Positions 32,650-44,694 of a stretch of 64,000 nt of DNA are shown one piece after another. The notes under the pieces are model-generated. The model saw only the letters and a list, made by a program, of their open reading frames with translations. It ran no database searches and was not told the DNA's origin. Position 1 is the stretch's first letter; each line of letters begins with the position of its first letter. A program made the translations under genes and the position numbers. The DNA comes from Triatoma infestans (lineage: Eukaryota > Arthropoda > Insecta > Hemiptera > Reduviidae): positions 62,001 through 126,000 of the forward strand of contig JAAEAF010001073.1 in NCBI GenBank assembly GCA_011037195.1. The letters are read 5' to 3'.

Positions 32650-35600
32650 CTAAATAAGAAAATAACAATGTAAAAGTATTGAAATAGTAGCTTTTGAAGG
32701 ACTTTTTATAAATTCTTCAGTGAGTAGAGATTTTTTTTTTATTGGTTGAAGTTGAACAATAATTATGCCTAGGTAAATATTGTAGAAAGATCATATATGA
32801 TCATAAGAAATGAAACATTGAGGACAGTTAATTAATAACAATGAGACTGCTTCAAACGGCCGAAACAAAAAGACTTAATATTGGAAAGTTTAGAAAACAG
32901 AAAGCAAGAATAGTGAAATATAAGTGAATAGTTAAATATGTGGAAAGGTCCGCAAATGCTGCATAAAATACCAGATATAAGTGTGAATAGTTTGATCTGG
33001 AAAAGGTCTGTTCAAAATAAAAAAACTGGTGAAGGGAAGAGGCTTAGTATTCTCAGATTTTTGTTTTGTTTTAGATAGGATGTTACAATTTAATTCATGA
33101 ATTTATTTCTCCTTTAAAATTTTTAAATCAATCTATATTGAGAGTAAAGACTTATTTTTGTCAAATGACGAAAAAATACTAATGTCGGTCGTTGTGGTTG
33201 GTTCCACAGAGCTGGAAAGCATCAGAGATATGTATTTTCCGTGATAGTTAAACTGACTTTGCACTGTGCAAGTCTGCGTTATCACACTGTTTGACAAACG
33301 CGTCCTGAAGATGGGCGAACGCCCATCGAAACCGGTCGATGACCACAAAAAAGAAGCAGGTTATCACGGAAAATATCTCTGATACAAAATGTCTGGTTTA
33401 ATAAAACCCAGAAATAAGTCACTACATAATTGTTACCTCAATATAATTTAAAAATTGATTTCGTATATTCTAAATTTAGAAAGCATTAATAGGATAAAAA
33501 AAACACATATTTACCTGAATCTTTGGTGTTGCTTAACAAGCAAATACCATGCAAAGATAGGCACGCCAGCTAGAATGTAACATAATCCAAGCTTGGCTAA
33601 TTCTGGTTGGTAAATTGGTAATATCGATATATTCAAAAATTTCAGAGTATTTGAGTGTCCCTTTAATGCACATAAGAGGATGTAAGATTTAGACAATTTA
33701 TTGGTATTAATTTCTTAAAATTTTAGGTTTTTTAAAACTTTAACAAGCCGTTATTATATTTTATCATGAATTTTTGTTTCTATATTACTTCGTAACAGAA
33801 AACTTAACCAACTATGTGGTCTTAATTAATGTAACATAATTCCAAGCAGAAATGCAATTTCATTTCTGTTGATTTATAAATTTAACTTATTATATTTTTT
33901 TTTCTTTGTTACTCTAAATCTGAGAAGATAATAGGTACCTGACGCTTCCAAGACACATCAGAATCAATTTAAGCAGTTATGTTCCAAATGAGGTATCATA
34001 GTTTGTAGCCGCGTTGCAGATATTGCATTTTTTTTCAAACTGAAGATTGTGATTAATCTCTACATCGAGAATCTCGATTAAAACTCGAATCTCGCATTAA
34101 CGCGTTAATTCAGGAAACAGGCGTATTACTGTTGAACTGATGGCTGAAGAAGAGCACGCGAGTGTTGGAACTGTCCCTGGTTCCAAAACAACTTAGGGAC
34201 GCCCACAAAGAAAGTGGGGTGGAGATTCTTCCACATCCTTCCTATAGCCCCGACCTCGCTCCATCGGACTTGCCCATTGGTTTGGACCCCTTAAACAGGC
34301 TCTACGTGGGAAACATTTTCAATCCAATGAAGAAGTAAAAAAATTAGGTGCAAAAGTGGCTTCGAGATCAACCCAAATAATTTTACATACACAATCCCAT
34401 CATACACAAATTAGAAGTGCGATGGGATAAGTGTATAAATGTTGCTGGGGACTATGTTGAAAAGTAGCCAAAGTTTTGTATTGATTAAATAAATCGTTTT
34501 TGAGCTTCAGCGATTTGTCTTGTTACTTATTGAATGACCCTCGTTATAATCGCAAAATATTTTGAAGATAAAGCCCTTTCAGGGACACTTTAAAGGAAGC
34601 TTAAGGTCTCAGCTTTCCCCAAAACCTGATAATAACAATTTTCTCGAAAAGATTACCCAAACAAAAATGATAGACCTAAATATGTCCAGTAAGGAGCAAA
34701 ATTAAAAAAAACAAACAAGAGACTTGAGTTTTCACGGATTTGGACAAAAACCTACATTCTGATTCATAGGTATTATCAAGTTTCAACTTCCTGCAGTTTT
34801 GAGTTACGTATAAACATGGACATCTACAATCCATTCTGTAAAACATTATTTACATATTAAGGGAACAAAACATTAAACTTCTGATGAAAATTCAGATTAG
34901 AAAATCTGGGCGCATTAAGAGAAAATGAAAGTTCATTTAACTTGCTTGATTGCGATGTTCTATAACTGAGTCCCAAATTGTATTTTATTTTCTTTATAAT
35001 AATAATAATAATAAAAATATATTTCTGATCGATTTATATAATTGGTAAGACGGGCACAACAGCCCATGGAGTACCATGACTTCAAACAGAAGGACAAGTC
35101 AGACTGGAAAGTCAAGTATAGCCTTCGCTACACATCTGCAATCAACTATTAATAGATAGTTAACTATTAACTCTTAATAGTCTATTAATTAACAATTAAA
35201 AATATTTTACACTTTTCTCAAGATCTGGATCAACACCATTTAGCTCTCACACGAATCGAACCCTGATCGCTCTCACCAGGTCGCCTAGTAGCCTCTACCT
35301 AAAGTTAGGCGAGGCTTCTTTACGTTAAATTACTCATGCACTTACCTGAATAAACGAATCAGCTATCCTTTCGGTAAAACATTGTATATACCTCCACATT
35401 TCATAAGATTGAACGAATAGTAAACTTCCCAAAAGAACCTGCAATCATTTAAATGCGATTAATTTGGTAATAGAGTTAAACTTTGGAGATTAAATAGAAA
35501 ATACCTAGTTTACATTTGGACACAAAGTCGTGCGATGATCAACAGTATAATCGCGAGTCAAAGTGGGTGCAGATAGATAATTGCATTTGCACGCTAGGAT

Positions 35601-38600
35601 ACAAAATCGCGCAAATATTGATTCATATAGATACACATCCATGGAAGTTATTCATCCACATTCAGCCATGTTATATCAGCATTCATCCGCGTTTTGATTG
35701 TTATTATTAATATTTGTATTTGGACTGAATATGCTCAAACTACATTACCGTAAAGAGCAACATCACTAGCCAAGATGTTACAGAGACTGGATCAGACACT
35801 GTAGATAGATGTGGACATGTAATACGTGACTATAGACAATCGAAATATACCTCACGAATATATTATCACATTCTTACTCAATTGCATATTATTCATTTAA
35901 AAAGCGACAAAAGAATTGCGGTTTTGTTTCATAAAAGTTTATTGATTTTTTTCTAGAGATAATAGACTTTGACTTAAACCTGAAAAGATTAATTTATAAG
36001 TAATAATAATTGTTTGTCTTTTTAGGAAGTAATACTATATTACGTTCGGGATGCAGAGGCTTGCGATCCCGATTTTGTTCGCTGAAAGTTGTGATGACTA
36101 AACTGGAATTTCTTGGACCATGGCATTTATTTTAATTTTTGATAAGCAATAAATTTACACCTTTGAAATAGTAATTATATAGAGTAGATTGAAAATTTGG
36201 GTTTTCCTTGCAAATTAATCTACTTGCCGAAGTACAAACAATATTTGACCTTTCACTGTAAGACGAACCGTAGTGCGCAAGGAAGGTGAGAGGAAAATGG
36301 GCATGAGGCCTGTTAAATTACCTAACCTTACTGGTTTTGAAGTATTCGAAAAATTTTCATAATTTAACGTCAAAACTTGTTAATCAAATGACAAAAAGTA
36401 AGCATTGTCATAAATATTTTATTATTATCTATCAATGTTCTATTGTTTGTTAAAATTAAACAGGTTGTTTTATGTATATAATTCTCTCGTTCCAATTTAG
36501 TATAATATGTACCCTCTCTGTATGCCTCTGGGCCAAAACAGATATACACATAAATGATACTATTATCCTAGTTGAAAATCTGCAAGTAATTGTTTAATAC
36601 AGAGTTTATATGTTATTAGTAAAAATTGTATAGCTTGAAATAGTATTATCTTCTATTTTTATGAGCAACTCATATATTTTTAACCAAATTTTTCTTTCAA
36701 AAAATTATAGAATTCAAATAAAATGAATGTTATTTTGAATTAATAGATTTGATCAACCCTTCATGAGTAATAGCAAACATAAGAAGTGATGAAGTAATCG
36801 GTCTTTAATTGATTGCTCCAAAATCTGCAGAGCACTTGAGAATAAGATCTGACTAAAACACAATCAGAATTTATTCTAATCAATGGGACAATTATTTGAA
36901 TGCTGTCAGTGTATGTTCACAATAAGTTATTTAAATTAAAGTCCAGCTTTTCCTCTGATTTGGACCTAGATATAATTTGTTAGCTAGCTAATAGGTGGGT
37001 GTAGCGGTGCAGCCTCCGCAAAAGAAAAACTTACATTTTTAAATATCTGTCATAGTAACTTATCATCATTTTACCTACAAAATCATAATAACATCACGAA
37101 TCTCTGCACAGAACAGTGATCCACGCTGATGAGAGTTGGACCGCTTAGGTTATTTTTTTTCTTTCTTGAAATAAGAGCATTTGAATTTCAAGGGCATGAA
37201 TTCGGTTTCAATTTGGAGTAGCTATTGTTCAACTAAACAATGAAAAGAAGCGACTTCCGTGAAATTAGAATACTAACTGTGACTAAGCAAGGTATGGCTT
37301 TCTAAAGCCAGGTACATCCTTTCCATTTGATGCTGTTCCTTATCAATCATCCATATTTTTAGCGATCATGTTAGGTTTATCAAACTTTTATTAATTATTT
37401 ATGTTTATCAAACTCGATTTTTTCATTTTCGGACTTGAGTTTATAATTACTTTCTCTTACTTCTAGTAAGAGGAAGAACTGTGATCGTGCCAGATTTCCG
37501 AAATTGTGTTTTCACCGGAAATACATGTTAGGCATCCTCTAAATACGAAAAAAAATGTTTAGCGATTGGTGTGTGTATATATACGTATGTAAACACAATT
37601 ATCTCAAAAACGAAAAGTCGCTGGGAAATCAAACAAATTCCATTTAGGATCTATCACCGCATCAGATACAAAGATTTTAAGCAAAATCCATCAACTGGAA
37701 GTGTAGGATAGAATCTGCTCTAGTGAGAAAGGAATATGCTTTAGGGTGCTACTTTGATGTTGAAGAGGCATTTGACAGAGTATCGTTTGATGCTCTGTGA
37801 TTTTATTTAATACTAGGAGGAAGATCGCAGGATTAAAACCTCCTAGTTATTAAGGACTTCTGTTCAGATTTGTATATCGGTGAAGTTTCTTGGGGTGGTT
37901 CTTGACAGTAAATTAAATTGGTCGGAACACGTTAAGGAACAGCTTCAAAAGGCAATTATTTCCCTTTGGCAATGTCGAAGAATCGTAGGTAAAAATTGGG
38001 GGATTACTCCCAAGATGATGTTTTGGATTTATGGTATGGTTATTAAACCTAGGTTGTTGTATGCGGCTGTGGTGTGGTGGCGTCGCATTGAGATAAGATC
38101 CGCTGGACTGCTGCTTGAAGATATTCAACGCTTGGCTTCCGGTCAGGCGGTGACCGGTGCGATGCGGACCACGCCTACAGCTGCAATGGAGATTTCATTA
38201 GGAATTCCACCGCTCTTTGCAGAGGTGAAAACTATGGCAAAGAAAGCCTGTTATAGAATTAAACAGGCAGGTTTTTGACAGGGTAAGCGATATGGTCACT
38301 CTACCATTCAGCGCGAGATGCTTTTGAAGGTTCCTGTTGCAGGTTTTCCTTCTGATAGAATGTTGAAGACTTTTGTTTTCGACCATTCTTACAGTGTCAG
38401 GTTACCCTCTAGGGAAGATTGGTCAAGATTGGGTCCGTCTGGCGTGATACCTGATAATTACTTCCGGTGGTATACGGACGGTTCCAGAATGGATGGTAGG
38501 TCTGGAGCTGCGGTCTATTTTGAGACCGGACATCATTTGGCAGTATCTCTTGGTGAATGGACCACGGTCTTCCAGACTGAGGTTTATGCTATTCTTTGTT

Positions 38601-41600
38601 GTGTCTTGGATGCGAGAGTAAGTAACACTAACTTAAAAGGTGTTTGTATCTGCTCGGACAGCCAAGCTGCGTTGAAGGTGCTGAGTTCATGTGTCTTCAC
38701 TTCAAGGTTGGTGTTAGAATGTTCTAAAAGACTGAAAGAGCTTTCTTCTCTGAAGGATATGCTTCTAGTCTGGGTGCCGGGTCACATGGGAATTTTTGGG
38801 TATGAGAAGGTGGTGGATAGGTTTGCCAAATTAGGCGCCTCTCTTCCTTTCATTGGCGGGTCTTCTGGTACATGTCTGTCAGGCTTCAGACATGGACAGC
38901 TTCACAGCATTCATCCTTATGGATGAGCTTAGTTGATTTTCGGCAGTCCAAAATGCTCATCGGGGATCCGGACAAGGCCATTAGTGAGACGTGCTGTGTT
39001 TTTCACGGAGCGCTCTCAGGCATCTGGTTGGATCTCTTACTGGACATTGTGGTTTAAGGAGACATCTCTAATAATGGGGCTCATGCCGGATCCATTTTGT
39101 AGAGTCTGTAAGACAGAGGAGGAAACACCCATCCATCTTATGACTGATTGCCTGGGTTGTGAGGAAATTAGGTTCAGGATCTTTGGTCGGAATAGGATGT
39201 CTGTGGAAGAGCTTAGGCTATGTCCGCTTAAGGATTTATTCGGACTGCGGTGAATCTTAGATGGATTAAATCCGGGTCTGGATTTTTGTTCTAGACCCTA
39301 TTTGTTGTTGTTTTTCTTGGGGTAGCTATATGGGCCCAGTGTGGCTTTGGATAGCGTAGGGTTTGGTCCCTTCCCACAGACAAATAATAATAATAATAAT
39401 AAACTAGAGGTGCAACATTATTGTATGTTTTTTTCAACAGTTTTCTTTAAACTTCGTACACTATCTAATCACATAAATACACGTATACACAAAAAAATAT
39501 TCATACACATAAATGCTCGCATAAAAGGAAAACACTTTTATTTGAAACAATTTCCCGGGAAAATTGATATGTGGAGGGTTCTAGGGGAAAAGTAGCGTTA
39601 TGCTTTCCTTTAAGTACCACTTCAGTATATAGTGTACATAGTTGGTTTAAAGAAAATCATTGGAGCCGTTTTAGAGAAAATCGCAGAAAAGTGGAAAAAA
39701 ATGATTCAGTAAAGTGGTACTTCCAGTTGAGAAATTTTGATACAAAACTTACTGACGGATCCCATTGTGATACCTAAACGGAATATCAAGTTTGGACTTT
39801 CTACTATTTTTCTTTTTTAACCTATACTGTTCACATGCATACATCAAACTCACACAGAGGGTCCATTTTCTAAAAACAACAGTTACTTGGGTCAAAAGAA
39901 GTTCCTCTCGCTACCTTTTACCTTTATTTAAAAACAATTAACTTTTTCAAAAAATAAATTAGAATAAAAATGGTACAGCTGTGATCAACAAAGGCAAGAT
40001 TTATCTTATTATTCCTGAGAAAAACTGTTTATAGATCTATATTAGGTGGCGCTTCTCAAACAAGGAAAGAAACTTCCACTAATTTGAAGCCATTGGGTAA
40101 CATATGTATAAATCTTTAAAGGAAGTCTCTATTTTTTATATCATTAAACGCACAATTTATTTCTTTAAAAATTTTATTTTTTTAAAAGTTATTTTTTTTT
40201 GTTAAATAACTTAAAAACAAGCGTGGTTTTTACAATATTTTGACGTAATAAAGAGACATTTCTGCATTTTTCTAGTCCTTAGGATTTTTTCTTCTTTAAC
40301 CTTACGAATCGATTCTTAAAATTCGCCTAATCTTAAACTCGTAAATCATTTTTCTATTTTATTCAAGTTTTTGCAGTCAATTTATTTTACTCGGGCCTCT
40401 GTTTTATATTCCCATTTTAGTTTTTGTACTTATTCATTGAATGGAATTATTTTAACAAGAAAAAGAAAATTTCATCGTAGCTGTTTTGCCTACAATTGAA
40501 ACGTGTGTAGTAGGGGGACTGCCAGATCTCTCTAGGCACTAGTCATACCAGTCTTTCTCACTCTTTCTTCCAAGTTTCTCTACTCTTTTACTATTTTGCG
40601 CTGTAGTCTGCTGTTTACTTTACTAAATTTTTCTTATGAGCATGCATCTTATCTTATTTAAAACTTAATCTTATTCTATTTTTCTATTACAAATTTTATC
40701 GTACGTTTAATAATATAATATTGATGTTATTATCTATTTATTTTATTACTTTCTCTTACTCCTAGTAAGAGTATTATAATCGTGTCAAATGTTCGATATC
40801 GTGTTTTTCACCGGAAATACACGATTTGAGGACCCCTGAATCCAAAAAAAGGGGTTTTTAGAAAATGGTGTGTGTGTGTATATATATGTGAACAGTATAA
40901 AGTTCAAACTATTCCTTTTTTTATTTATCATCATGGGGGATCCGACAGTAAGTTATCTATCAAAATTCCTCAACCGGAAATATCACTTTACTGTTTCTTT
41001 TCTTCACTTTTTTGCAATTTTCTCCAAAATAGCTCCATCGATTTTCTTTAAACTTGAAATATCAATTACATAAATTTGAGCTACAATTTTTATTTGAAAC
41101 GTATCTCTAGGAAAATTCATTTAAGGCGGCTTTTAGGGGAGATGTATGGTGTTATGTTTTCTTCTAAAGTGCTATTTCCATTTATTATACCATTCTAGGC
41201 TCAGAAAATGGAGTGGTCAAACTAAGTTAGCAAGAGAGTTGGGCAAAGAATTCACTTCTTTTGTTTGTCAAATGTTCTTTCCAATTCTTTTCCTCGCGAT
41301 TTCACTTTATCACCTGATTCAACTTCATAAAACTTCCTTCCGACTCATTCCAGAGGTAATCTAGATGAGATTTCATAATCTGCCGACAGATTCCTCATAA
41401 TAAAATAAAATAATTCCACATATAAATACAATAAAGATCTAGACGAATATAAAATAACTCCAGAGAATAATACAAATAAATCTTTGAATCCCTTCAGCAA
41501 TTCAAAAAAGTTTAGCTATCCTTAAATTTAAGTAAGTCCTTCGTATCTCAGAATTCAATTTCTGCTTAATTTCTCAATTAGTTAAAAAGTATTCGTTTTA

Positions 41601-42725
41601 TTACAATTATTTCGAATGAGAAATTCGGAATTAGCTAGACGAGCTTAACTCCTCCCAGAAAGAATTAATTCAAAAATGAAGTTTTAAGTTTAAAAAAAAT
41701 GTATGAAATTGACAAAAATTAATTAAATATTTTACTTTGTAACCATTATTTTGTTGTAATTTATTACTTTTATGTTCTTCTCACATATTTATTTATAGTA
41801 TAATTCTATTTTAAGTTCTAATTCTTTAATTCTTGTAACTATTTTCATTTTATTATTATTTTGTTCACCATTATTACAGGCAATTTGGCGTCACTTGTGC
41901 CACGTTTGGCAGTTGGGTATCGCTTTTAAACCAGGAACTAAACAATATCCATTAAGCACCAGGTGGAAGGGCGACACCCACCCCCCGAAGCCTGTGACAC
42001 AGGACACTAGTCGACAGGGAACACATTCTTCCGTGCTCTGCCCTACGCTTACATATTGACGAGCCTAATAAGTGGGCTATGTTGACAAAAATTTATTGGG
42101 CAACCAGAGCCAAATTATTGGATTCGTTTCCTAATTAATTAGTAATTTTTTTACATTATTTTTATTCTTTCTTTTTAGAAGGTGTTGTCTTTTCTCTCTC
42201 TCTTTCTATATCAACTCTGATTGAAGGTTATACAGAATAAAAGAAGTATTTTACATTATTATTTTATTATTTATTTAACATATTTATTTTGCATTAATAT
42301 TACTACCTGGTGAATGTATGACAAAATAATATCCACATTGCCTAGATACCTAATTTATCGATATTGTGCACGAAGAAAGACCTGTACTAGCCGAAAGATG
42401 CCCATTGGGCCAGCGAAATGTTTTACTAAAGGCATAAAAATTCTCGATTAAGTGCAAAAAATAAATTTGGTACTTTCTATTATGCTAATCCTTCCTTTGG
42501 TACTTTCTTCATTCTCACAATAATTGTGGCATCATTATCAAAGAATAATATTTTGATCAACTTTTTATCTCACCTTGGCTAAAGTTGATAATCGGTTTCG
42601 ATTGGGCAGACCAATTATTAGTGCTTGTCTTATGCATACCATGTAACCAACGATAAAGATAAAGCTGGGAAGGTAAGCAAAAAACGTTCCATAAGGTAAT
42701 TGGCAACATCTTAAACCCAGTATAC
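32448..42725 (-). CDS. Unidentified multi-pass membrane protein, C-terminal exons
   Basis: Four minus-strand exons (42725-42574, 35438-35346, 33660-33515, 32649-32448) join in matching phases to 196 codons and a stop. Membrane-like segments are FFAYLPSFIFIVGYMVCI in the first exon, a weaker VLLGSLLFVQ in the second and LGLCYILAGVPIFAWYLL in the third. The last exon is a basic tail (YMWLDLRRRYRGELGSG) ending LPLVQQSKSI. The pattern of a terminal hydrophobic helix followed by a basic tail recalls the ends of SLC7-type amino-acid permeases, but the match is too weak to name the family. Further exons may lie in the 7.1-kb interval 35439-42573 or to the right of 42725, where I see no start. Repeats fill the introns. 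Confidence 0.55.
33184..33392. repeat. Hammerhead-bearing foldback retroposon, copy 3
   Basis: Left end GTTGTGGTTGGTTCCACAGA, right end ACGGAAAATATCTCTGAT, as in copies 1 and 2, but the left arm is mostly deleted. The right arm keeps the motif: CTGAAGA (33305-33311), a longer TGGGC/GCCCA stem, two extra bases, GAAA, ACCGGT and GTC, with a CGTC/GATG stem I (one G-U pair). Flanks show only an imperfect duplication. Confidence 0.72.
33515..33660 (-). CDS. Membrane-protein gene, penultimate exon
   Basis: Acceptor GCATTAAAG, donor GTAAAT; 146 nt, phase 0 to phase 2, encoding LPIYQPELAKLGLCYILAGV and FAWYLLVKQHQRF. Confidence 0.65.
34083..34545 (+). mobile_element. Second mariner family, copy 3 (5'-truncated)
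   Basis: It starts inside the transposase region, keeps ILPHPSYSPDLAPSDL (near 34226-34275) and RWDKCINVAGDYVEK, and ends with the shared terminal repeat CTTATTGAATGACCCTCG near 34541. The 5' end is absent and stops interrupt the frame. Confidence 0.78.
35041..35345 (-). repeat. SINE family C copy next to a splice donor
   Basis: On the minus strand, from 35345, GTAAGTGCATGAGTAATTTA and ACGTAAAGAAGCCTCGCC match the segment at 57690; a B-box-like AGGGTTCGATTC follows near 35250. The part 35041-35160 (ACAGCCCATGGAGTACCATG) may be its 3' body. The boundaries are uncertain. Confidence 0.55.
35346..35438 (-). CDS. Membrane-protein gene, exon with SINE-adjacent donor
   Basis: Acceptor GATTGCAG and donor CAG|GTAAGT bound exactly 31 codons in phase 0: VLLGSLLFVQSYEMWRYIQ and CFTERIADSFIQ. 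The donor GTAAGTGCATG is the first sequence shared with the SINE-C copy at 57690. Confidence 0.6.
37446..37690. repeat. 660-bp repeat family, partial copy
   Basis: It begins with ACTTTCTCTTACTTCTAGTA, keeps TTCACCGGAAATAC and the GTGTGTGT tract, and breaks off where the LINE fragment begins. Orientation is opposite to copy 1. Confidence 0.6.
37880..38278 (+). pseudogene. LINE reverse transcriptase C-terminal part
   Basis: 132 open codons matching the RT thumb and linker of I/Loa-like LINEs (GMVIKPRLLYAAVVWW, LASGQAVTGAMRTTPTAAME). It is a fragment of the broken element described at 37700-39405. Confidence 0.75.
38318..38926 (+). pseudogene. LINE RNase H domain
   Basis: 202 open codons. All acidic positions expected of an RNase H fold are present up to the last motif (D in YTDGS, E in QTE, D in SDSQ, D in VVDRFAK), but the next segment lies in another frame (from 38933). 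Confidence 0.78.
39540..39905. repeat. 660-bp repeat family, partial copy
   Basis: It keeps TTGGAGCCGTTTTAGAGAAA, AGTAAAGTGGTACTTCCAGT and TGATACCTAAACGG in the order of copy 1, without clear terminal repeats. Confidence 0.55.
40746..41165. repeat. 660-bp repeat family, inverted partial copy
   Basis: ACTTTCTCTTACTCCTAGTA, TTCGATATCGTG, TTTTTCACCGGAAATACACG and a GTGTGTGT tract are read in the opposite direction to copy 1. Confidence 0.62.
41880..42060. other. GC-rich unidentified patch
   Basis: About 180 bp clearly richer in G/C than the surroundings (GGTGGAAGGGCGACACCCAC, CCTGTGACACAGGACACTAG). There is no useful open frame. It may be the 3' untranslated end of a retroelement; I cannot assign it. 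Confidence 0.35.
42574..42725 (-). CDS. Membrane-protein gene, most upstream exon seen
   Basis: A strong pyrimidine-rich acceptor (TTTCTTCCCAAG) and donor GTGAGA bound 152 nt encoding LPYGTFFAYLPSFIFIVGYM and QALIIGLPNRNRLSTLAK. Assignment to the same gene rests on strand and phase. Confidence 0.5.
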
Positions 42726-43558
42726 CTTGGGAAGAAACATAGAAATCTGAATCACTTATCATTTACATATTTTAATTTTGAAAATTTTTATTATCAAGTT
42801 GTTAATAACTTAACATCCAATTAATTATTAATTATATTTTCCAGCTGATTGAGTATTCCTCAATTTTTAGTAAATAAAAATTTTCGTTGACAAACTTTGT
42901 TTAGTTATTATTTTGGACCATAGTTTGATCCGAGCTAATGTCTATTCTATATTGAATGGAATATATAAACATCATTTCCGCCAAGAATTATTAACTGGCT
43001 AATAATTCATTTTGGAAATTAATTTTTGTCCGTTTGTATCATAATTACTGAAAGAATAATATACGGCTTTCACTTACTGCATTTCCTAATTACCCTGGAT
43101 AAATTGTCATCAAACTTCACATTTTTACATCCCAATTGATTTCTTATTAATATTACGCTTAGATGGAGGATCGTGCAACATATGCAAATGGTCCTTAGTT
43201 TATTGTCTAAAATGTATACCACAAAAAAAACTCAAACGGTATCTGTCATATGACAGTTGCATCATGCGTAGAATACGTTTTTTTGACATATTTGAAAATT
43301 GATTGGTGTAGTTTGAAATGGTAATCAAGACACTTGAATTATTTATTATAACCACTAATTTTTTTATTTCTTTTTTTTAACAAACCTGGTTTTACAACCA
43401 GTAATACTTATAAAATGGGTCAACGATTAGCAGAATAAGCCTGGGATATTGCCCACCCGAGTTTTTTTTAATCGAATCTAAAATGGCACGATGATAACTG
43501 AAAGAATTGATATAATTTTTACAATCCTAATTGTACTAGATGTCTTGCAATTAACTAA

Positions 43559-43670
43559 AAAACGACACTAGCGTATTCAGTCTGTTTATATATTATGTTT
43601 CATACAATAAATTTAAAAAAAGAAAAATCTGTTTAATGTAGAGGTAGACAGAATGCGCTAGTGTCGTTTT
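43559..43670. repeat. Short hairpin element
   Basis: The left arm AACGACACTAGCGTATTCAG (from 43561) is the inverse complement of CAGAATGCGCTAGTGTCGTT (43649-43668) with few mismatches, around an AT-rich loop. It looks like a small MITE-type palindrome. Confidence 0.7.
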
Positions 43671-43739
43671 CACATAAGTATTTTGTCTAATTTTATTTCA
43701 AGCTAAATTAATTTAATAATCTTTATAATAAATAGTAAT

Positions 43740-44055
43740 TATTGTATATGAGAGAAAGTTCGCTTTTCACCAAATGGGGGGGCCTTTGAAAAAACGTATT
43801 GTATAAAAACATGAAAAACTATTCAATCTTTATAGTTTACTAGTAAACTGAGTTTTACCAAACCTTATCAGATTTCTTGGTACTATCTAAATGAATACCA
43901 AGCTTGCATTTGGGATTCTTCTTTTTTTTTTCCTTACCTTGAGCAATTCTCGGTACTTGTTTTTCATGTACAGAGGTTTTCAAAACATTTATCTCCGTGA
44001 AAACGAAAATTTGACATGATCATAATACTTCCTTTTATAGTGGTGGAGTTAAAAA
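43740..44055. repeat. 660-bp repeat family, diverged fragment
   Basis: It ends with AAAATTTGACATGATCATAA and TACTTCC as in copy 1; the left part is heavily diverged. Confidence 0.45.
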
Positions 44056-44694
44056 AATAAAATGCTTCTGCACTTATACATGGAAAGATAAACTTGGTTT
44101 ATTTCATTCATTATTCGTTTATTTATTCAGGGGAATTAGTACTAATATACTTCGGTTATCTTTAAAGGCAATCCTGAACAAGAATGTGTAACACAAAACT
44201 GAGAGAAAGTGAAGGTAATTTACTTTATACATTATAGTTTCAATTTTTCAAAAAATTTATAACAAAACAAGAAATTAATCGAGTTTGAAATAGTACTTGA
44301 CTTTCAATTCTTTTATAAGTCTAAATGATCGATTTTCTTCAAACTTCTATTTTTACTAAGTATTTAGATGACTTCAAATTTATTCGTTATAATATGTGAT
44401 ATGGCACTTAAAAGAACTTAAGTTGTGACTTTCCATCTGCTCTATGTATGTGAATTCAAAGTATCAAAACAGGAGTGATAGTTATTTAGTTAGTAAACTA
44501 AGTTTTAAAGAAAACCTCTGGGGATCTTTATCGAGAAAACGTAGAGAAAAAAAAATCTGTCAGGAAATGTCAGGAAAACTGTCAGGATATAAACTAATTT
44601 TCCTCATCAGAATTTTACCAACCTATTTGATTCTTTGTACACTATATAACAATGAACGAATTATAAAAAAAAAAAAAAAAATCTGGTGTGAAAC

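Larger units (their letters stand above)
37700..39405 (+). mobile_element. Non-LTR retrotransposon with RNase H (I/Loa-like), internally deleted
   Basis: RT motif A remains as CYFDVEEAFDRVSFDAL (37752-37799). The frame then jumps to the RT thumb (FLGVVLDSKLNWSEHV, 37880 on), so motifs B-E are deleted. Next comes an RNase H domain: YTDGSRMDGRSGAAVYF (first Asp), QTEVYAIL (Glu), CSDSQAAL (second Asp) and VWVPGHMGIFGYEKVVDRFA. A Cys/His end follows (FCRVCKTEEETPIHLMTDC), then an (AAT)n tail at 39383-39402. Frameshifts and stops at 38276 and 38924 break it. The clade guess rests on the RNase H domain and the AAT tail. Confidence 0.8.

Noticed and set aside
32448..42725. Firm naming of the membrane protein as an SLC7 amino-acid transporter
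   Set aside because: Only the last helix and tail look alike; the preceding exon lacks the expected hydrophobic segment.
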